64,000 bases of DNA from Pogonophryne albipinna (taxonomy: Eukaryota; Chordata; Actinopteri; Perciformes; Artedidraconidae), in NCBI GenBank assembly GCA_028583405.1, contig CM053264.1, positions 12,660,787 through 12,724,786 on the forward strand, read 5' to 3'. Both the position numbers and the translations under genes were made by a program. A model generated the notes under the pieces. It made no database searches, was not told the DNA's origin, and saw only the letters and a list, made by a program, of their open reading frames with translations. Of this stretch, positions 55,851 to 64,000 are shown in pieces. How positions within the stretch are numbered: the first letter of the stretch is position 1; each line of letters starts with the position of its first letter.

Positions 55851-57188
55851 CGACGCAATCAATAGACGCTTCTAATGTTCAATTACTCTCTTTTTTTGGT
55901 GCCTCAAAAGCTTGTGTAAAGGTCTTATTCAGCTGTGCTTGTGAAACATATGGTTAGAACAAGCGGTGGCCTCCCTGGAACAAAGGAGTCTAAGGAGGTA
56001 TTTAAGACAGATCTGTATGCAATAGAGTAATGATTGTCTGCACACAGGGAGAATTTTAATTTGCCGGAGAATCGAAATTCATGGCCTGTGGCTCCGCACA
56101 TCGTGAAACAAGACATCAAATATGTCGCTGCCGCGGGGGAGCTCGGAGCTGAAGGTGTCGGCTGCTGTCAGACATCCTTAGTCCATTTCCTGCATAAATG
56201 ATCTGCTTTCTTCTGCCCCTCTGTCTTCTCCTTCGTGTGTGTGGTTGGTCATGTGATGTCACACACTAACCTGCCCTTAGCCTTCGTTCCTGACTTTGAG
56301 GAGTCAAATATTAGGATGTATTTGGTATCACAAGTGTAAACAGGATGTTAACCGTGTCAAGGCGGACTTGTAAATAATGAAAGCAAGAATGTGTGACATT
56401 TTGAGCTATTTCCATTGATTTGGAGAGTGCTTCTAATACTATTATGGTTTGAAAAAGATTTAAAAATAAATACATTTCCCACTCTGACTTATCATACTGC
56501 GTTAGACATTAATCCAAATCCCCAATCTTGTACCTGAGGAATGTATGCATCTGTTTTTGAAATCATAACTCCCAAAGGGGAATACAGGTGAATACATATA
56601 TGGTAATGCTGGCCATGTATCCCACCTATAAGAATTCATAAACAGCTCTACATGGTTGAGATGTATTCAAATACATATGGCATCATTTGGCATTTTAAGG
56701 CTATTCATATATGCACGGATTGATACATTCAAGTATAATATGGAGATATGTTTCTACTTTAAATATTGAGCATCCTTTGTTGAATTATGATAAATATTTA
56801 GTGCCATCTTGAATAACAATTGCGCAGACTTCAACTTTACGCACTGACTGATTCTCTTATCAAGTCAGCTGAGTCGAAAGAGAGGACTTCCTGTTTTGCC
56901 TTTAAAAATAAAACCCCTTCTTACAATTTGATGTAGTGTCTAATAAAAAAACTGCTCTGTGTTTTCTGGTGCAGTGGTGGAAAACGTAATGCAAAAAAAA
57001 ATGCAATATTGTGAAGAAAATGATGTTGCATTTGTTAGAGTTGCAGTTTATTTTACCCTGTTGCTGTTGGGTACAGGATTATTGAAAACAAATGTACTTA
57101 TAGGATTCTTACTATGAATGTATATCCTCAAGGACATGGTTAAATACACTTACTAAGTGGCTTTGGAAAAAAATAAAATGTAATAGTG
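55851..57188. other. intergenic, c1ql2 upstream region
   Basis: No exon or recognised transposon. AT-rich from 56300 onward. Confidence 0.4.
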
Positions 57189-57505
57189 TCCAGTGGTGTA
57201 AAGTAACTACGTAGATTTACTCAAGTACCGGATTTAAGCACAATTCTGAGGTACATAATATGTACCTTAGAATTGTACTTAATTGGCCCATTTCAGAATA
57301 ATATATATTATATTTACTACATATAATATATATTATTCTGAAATGGGCCAATCTGCATAATGAGTACTTTTACTTTTGGTACTTTAAGTATATTTTGATG
57401 CCAATACAATACTACTGTACTTTTACTTGAGTAACATTTTGAATGCAGGACTTTTACTGTAAGAGTATTCCACTCTGGTACTTACTCAAGTACAAGATCT
57501 GAGTA
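57189..57505. mobile_element. dispersed 'cagtggtgtaaagtaac' repeat with two internal hairpins
   Basis: Starts 'cagtggtgtaaagtaactac' and ends '...ctcaagtacaagatctgagtac'. Inside are two back-to-back hairpins: one around 57240-57277 ('acaattctgaggtacata' and its near complement), and a perfect 29-bp inverted repeat 57283-57311 / 57323-57351 with an 11-base loop. This repeat carries a single copy of the 33-bp motif that is amplified at 51.6-52.3 kb. It ends about 320 bp before the c1ql2 start codon. Confidence 0.75.
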
Positions 57506-57692
57506 CCCATTATTTAACATCGGCTCGTCGTTCTTTCATATTCTTAAATCCTCCTAACCTATTGTTTTAATCTGAAGGGCTTATTCTCTATCTTCCGGTT
57601 TGATCTTGGGTATCTTCCCCAGCTGGCTGCAGCTCTCCATCCAGCCGCTGCCCAGAGGCGTGAAGCCATCATCGCAACATCTGGACACTTGA

Positions 57693-59494
<1,802 letters not shown>

Positions 59495-59538
59495 ACACCG
59501 GCGGCACAGCATGGACAGTAGCACTGAGAACTGTTTTC

Positions 59539-59544
59539 ATTAAA
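59539..59544 (+). terminator. c1ql2: candidate polyadenylation signal of c1ql2
   Basis: ATTAAA, 45 bases after the TAA stop. The real site could be further downstream, since C1QL 3' untranslated regions are often longer. Confidence 0.4.
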
Positions 59545-62524
59545 GTATATGGTCCAATGTGTTTCTCTACATGGGATTATCTGTACGTTCTGTTCTGAGA
59601 CCTTTTGTACATGTGTTTCATTTAAGTTCAGCTGTCGTCAGAGTTTGTATCAGACCTAAAGTGACCCCATACTTGCTCTGAGCGGAGAAGCCATCAGAAG
59701 TTCCTTTGACACATTTCAACAACGCTTAAGGGAACAGGCCACACCAGCTGCTCACTCAGTGTATTAATGGTGTCTACTATTTCAGGCTCAGACGGCAAAA
59801 TAAATCCATTGAAATGTAGAGAAAAATCATTTTGACAGCATTTCATCAAAGAGTCCGGGTCACACCAGCATGAAAAATGACATTTTATGTCAAATCATTT
59901 GACCAGAATCACCACGATAAGTAGATTCTTTGGTGGGGGAAATACAAGGATATTTTTCAAAAATGTTCAAATGTATTACCTTTGTAGTGACAGACATTTA
60001 AGTTGTTGACCTTTAGGGGAACAGAGCTAACGAATGCAAACTAAAGGAAGCTAGCCAATTAGCTGTGCACTAATTTAACCTGCTGTGATGAAGTATAAAC
60101 AGTTTAACATAAGAGACGTGGTTTGCAGACAATTATGACATTCAAATCAGGATCAAATCCAACCAGAAGGAATACTTATCTACTGGTAATCGGGGAGAAA
60201 TATAGTACTTAAAAACTAGTTGTCTCTTGTTTAAAAAACCTGCAAATAAGTGAGGATTTTGGAGGAAAAGGCGATTAGCTAAATAAATGCCGGTGGACAG
60301 GATGAAAATGGTAACCCAGTAGGATAGCATATTAGCTAAAGTGTTTCACCAAGTAATCACTACGTAATCAAGTTCCTACCACCAAATATTTGTGTTGATA
60401 TGCCACTACTTGGTGTGACCAGGCCTTTTACTAATTGCATCCCATCTGATTTACTACTGTATGGTAACTCAATCACGCCAACTTACAGCCACATGAATTT
60501 CCTTCATTCTTATTTATGTGTTGCTCTAATGTAAGCATATCATCAGCCATCATTCCTGGTATCCTTCTTGCAATGTTTCATGCACTTCAATTGGATAAGC
60601 TGTTTTAAAAGAAGTTGTGTGATTGGTTCACTGGAACACACTTTAAAATGCATTCAATAAGATTCAAAGAAATGAAAATCGAGGTCAGTTTAATTTGCTA
60701 TTGCAAGCAAAATCGTGGTGCTTTGAGTTCAATGTTTCACTAAATGTCCCAATAACCACGACACAAATGGAAGTCTTGCAATTGATATTGACTCGGTTAT
60801 ATTTTGATGTCATATATACAAATAAATATGGTTTGACAAAACTTGCTTTGTGTACAAATCTCTGACCTACAGTAAGGGGTGTTGTCTTGTTTAAACACAA
60901 CTTGGGGTCATGCAGTTGCAGAAGTTGTCTTTGCAGCCGTTTCCCCAGAGATATAAAACAGCGAGCGATCTGCCTGATATTTGTCTCTTCATGTTCCCTT
61001 CCCCAGGCTGCCTGTCTGAATGTGTTGCATTGCTCTGTGCACACTGTGCCCTGCTCTCTGGCTCTCAGGTGCCTCTCTGAATGTCCTTTGCTCCACTGTA
61101 GCTTGCAGACTCTTTTAGTCACTGACACCATTCTGCTCTCAGATGCTGCGCACTGCAAATCTCGTTCTTAATGTATTATGTCATTCTGTTTATTATCATT
61201 TCAAAGTGTTGCAAATGCGAATCAACAAATATTTAGATTTTTTAAACGATAAATAGATAATTTATCTGCAATTGCTTTAAAAAAAGATAATAACGATGCC
61301 TTTCTTTGTCCTATTATACTGACTATCTTTGTGTTTTGGGATCGGTCTGTCAGACAGAATAGTTATCAACCTTGGCTCAGAAACAATTGTTTTCGATATT
61401 TCGTGGACTAAATAACAACGAAATGAATCAAGAAAACCACTACCAGACTTATGGCTAAGGAAAATAACAGTAAGTTGTGGCACTATGGCGAAAGCATTAT
61501 GTGGAGAGGTTGTGTAAGATTCAATTTAATAATGTGGAAACCTTTTAAACCTCTCTCAGCTATAACCGTTATTTTCTGTCACTTTAACGCTTTTATTCTG
61601 AAGGACTGCGAGGTGGCTCAGAGGCAAAGCAGACCAGGCTGACAGTGAGATGAAACGTAAAGGATATTCTTTATGCGTCTCTTCAGATCTTCTAAGATAT
61701 AAGACGGTGTCTGGAAGCTGCTGGCTGCCGGCTCCTGTGTTTCACTTCTGATTAACTTGTTTTAAGATTTGCAAATGCTGCACCAAATATGGCTGTAAGC
61801 CTTCATTAAGATGAGGGCTGTTTTGTGTACGCTTCATTCTTTATTTTTTCATCCCTTCCCCTCAGGAACACACACTAAACAGCTGTTTACACACCAGCAC
61901 TGTCGATTTAAATGGAAATTGTGGAAAACAAATATTAGCATGTCTGGTTAGATAAACATCTATTAAGGGGTTGGCTTGTTTCCTGCTCTCTCCTCCTCAG
62001 AGGGACCGAGTTAATCTGAGCTGCTCCGAGAAAACTAAATCACGTTTGGACCCGTTGTTTTTGGACGAAAAGGGTACGTGTGCAATAGACAAAAAGCATG
62101 AACACTAGATTAATAATTTGGTTTTGCTTTGGTTTCTCTCATCTCTATAATATATGGACATTTCAAAGCTATCATGACGACAATGTGACACTTAGTATAG
62201 CGTAGATTTAGCCATCTATTAGCATTTGATTTGGACACGTAATATAAGGTTTAATTATGTCTTATGGCAATTAGAAAATTGTTTAATAAACTGAGTGATT
62301 TGAATAGTATGTTTACTACTAGGAGAAAAGGTTAAAAACCCAGGAAGTGATCAAGAAAAGTGTCTGTAGGTTTAGAAATGTGAGCTGCAGCGAGGATGTT
62401 TCTGTGCAGAGGCCTTTAGACTGTTCAGAGATCAAAGCACAAAGCCCTGACTGCAGACACATTTAGGATGAAAAGTGGAGCTGCTGACACCAACTGAGAC
62501 ATCAACAGTGTGTGTGTCACCGGC
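59545..62524. other. intergenic, downstream of c1ql2
   Basis: No exon recognised. The minus frame at 60685-61158 is 157 codons long but has no family resemblance and no splice or promoter context. Confidence 0.4.
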
Positions 62525-62529
62525 TCACA

Positions 62530-62531
62530 CA

Positions 62532-62578
<47 letters not shown>

Positions 62579-62680
62579 AAGGACACGATAGATGATCATG
62601 CATCCCCCTCGTCTGGGTGACAGTGAGGTATTGCTGACTGACAGACGGAGTAGTGAAATTCTCTGATGGATGAGATAAGT

Positions 62681-62773
<93 letters not shown>
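62530..62773. repeat. two (AC)n microsatellites
   Basis: About 45 bp of AC at 62530-62576 and about 90 bp at 62684-62773, separated by 107 bp of unique sequence. Confidence 0.97.
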
Positions 62774-62776
<3 letters not shown>

Positions 62777-63471
62777 TATTGTGTTCCGGTGAATGCAACA
62801 GGAGTAATGATAGCAGGTGACCGAAGGCAGGTTTTAAGTGTGTTTTTCATGCAAATATCCTTAAAGTAAACAATGCTTTCATTATTTAAACCTCAAAAAT
62901 GTAATGTTATAATACCAAAACACGGTATCCCACAGTAAAGAGCAGCCTGACATCATTTATTTCAGAAAGCTCCTGATTAAATCGACATGAACAACGGTGT
63001 TAGACGAGCTCTCCGCTCAGGCAGCCAATCATCCGGACATTTTTAAAACCTCTTCTCATTCTTCCTCCCCGCGATGATTGATCCATCACTAACACTCATG
63101 TCTGAGATGCAAATGCCAGCGCGGCATGAGCGAAATATAAAAGAGGGACATCCGAAGGGACCGGCAGAGAGAGGGTGAAAGCCGAATGTGACACCTCAAA
63201 AAACCTTCTGCTTATCTCCCTCTTTTGTTTGCTTGTTCAAGCTGCTGTGCTGCAAACCACACAGCTGCGAGAGCAAGAGAAAGGCGGCAAAAGTGAAGAG
63301 CCGCTGCATTAAAGATGTGAACAGAGGAACAATGGCTGTCTGGAGATTAAACAGAATGTGCTCATTTGTTCAAGGAATGCAGAGTTTTTAAGGTCTGTAC
63401 GGAAATAAAGGCATTTTTCTGTTTGCTGTGTGTCGAACTTTTCCTCTTACATTCAAAAGCACTGATCAATC
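62774..63471. other. intergenic, nothing recognised
   Basis: Short frames only. No motifs of note. Confidence 0.4.
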
Positions 63472-63541
63472 TTAAGGGGGCCCCATTATGCTCATCTTCA
63501 ACCCTTTTGACATTTTATGGAAGACATGTAAGTATATACAT
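63472..63541. mobile_element. left end of a TTAA-flanked repeat, interrupted by Tc1
   Basis: 'ttaagggggccccattatgc' at 63472 matches the start of a dispersed fish family with TTAA targets. After about 70 bases it is broken by the Tc1 element. Confidence 0.5.
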
Positions 63542-63542
63542 A

Positions 63543-64000
63543 CAGTGGGGCAAAAAAGTATTTAGTCAGCCACCAATTGTGCAAGTTCTCCCACTTAAAA
63601 AGATGAGAGGCCTGTAATTTTCATCCTAGGTACACTTCAACTATGAGAGACAGAATGGGGGGAAAGAATCCAGGAAATCACATTGTAGGATTTTTAAAGA
63701 ATTTATTTGCAAATTATGTTGAAAAATAAGTATTTGGTCAATAACAAAAGTTAATCTCAATACTTTGTTATATACCCTTTGTTGGCAATGACAGAGGTCA
63801 AACGTTTTCTGTAAGTCTTCACAAGGTTTTCACTGTTGCTGGTATTTTGGCCCATTCCTCCATGCAGATCTCCTCTAGAGCAGTGATGTTATGGGGCTGT
63901 CGCTGGGCAACACGGACTTTCAACTCCCTCCAAAGATTTTCTATGGGGTTGAGATCTGGAGACTGGCTAGGCCACTCCAGGACCTTGCAATGCTTCTTAC
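63543..64000 (-). mobile_element. Tc1/mariner transposon, partial at the window edge
   Basis: Terminal repeat 'cagtggggcaaaaaagtatt' and 'tcagccaccaattgtgcaag', preceded by the TA target at 63541-63542. Minus-strand sequence from 64000 down to 63819 encodes the C-terminus of a Tc1-type DDE transposase, including [11 protein letters not shown] with the third catalytic acidic residue, ending in a TGA stop at 63819-63821. The visible 60 codons are unbroken, so the copy may be fairly young. The rest lies outside the window. Confidence 0.92.

Noticed and set aside
60685..61158. 157-residue minus-strand frame downstream of c1ql2
   Set aside because: No family resemblance, no promoter or splice support, composition like the surrounding non-coding DNA.

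Overview
The window is nuclear DNA of a ray-finned (teleost) fish. The evidence is intron-split genes with clean GT-AG junctions, long CA/TG microsatellites, and the mobile-element set typical of fish: hAT and Tc1 DNA transposons, fish LINE fragments with 'aataaag'-type 3' tails, tRNA-derived SINEs and palindromic MITEs. There is no sign of prokaryotic, organellar or viral gene organisation. The ORFs offered by simple translation are mostly microsatellite or shadow frames. The real genes had to be rebuilt exon by exon.

Five genes were assembled, every one with an unbroken reading frame across all junctions: cfap221 (minus, 24 coding exons, 829 aa, 14.7-30.3 kb); a class B1 peptide-hormone GPCR at the secretin-receptor locus (plus, 14 exons, 436 aa, 32.1-38.8 kb); dbi/acyl-CoA-binding protein (minus, 4 exons, 86 aa, 39.7-40.8 kb); steap3 metalloreductase (minus, 5 coding exons, 487 aa, 43.7-51.0 kb); and c1ql2 (plus, 2 exons, 254 aa, 57.8-59.5 kb). 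Their order and orientation match human 2q14.2 (C1QL2-STEAP3-DBI-SCTR-CFAP221), so this is a conserved vertebrate block. TMEM37 and C2orf76, which lie inside the human block, were not seen.

Layout: 1-14.6 kb is gene-free, with microsatellites, SINEs, a LINE fragment and a large palindromic element. At 14.6-31.5 kb lies cfap221, with a probable non-coding first exon and an RFX X-box-like site, as expected for a motile-cilium gene. It is head-to-head with the GPCR. The GPCR and dbi are tail-to-tail, 0.9 kb apart. At 41-43.2 kb is a second copy of the palindromic element. The steap3 introns hold a hAT with a second hAT nested inside it (both with exact 8-bp target duplications), an older hAT with a BED-finger remnant, and LINE tails. 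Upstream of steap3 are a 21-copy 33-bp minisatellite and a GC-box promoter candidate. After c1ql2 the sequence is non-coding until a Tc1-family transposon that runs off the right edge.

The genes do not form one pathway: central-pair cilium apparatus (cfap221), peptide-hormone signalling (GPCR), acyl-CoA binding (dbi), endosomal ferric reduction (steap3), synaptic secreted organiser (c1ql2). The less ordinary content is in the non-coding DNA: nested transposons, transposon-derived splice context, the palindromic element with telomere-like inner repeats, and the minisatellite that grew out of a dispersed repeat.
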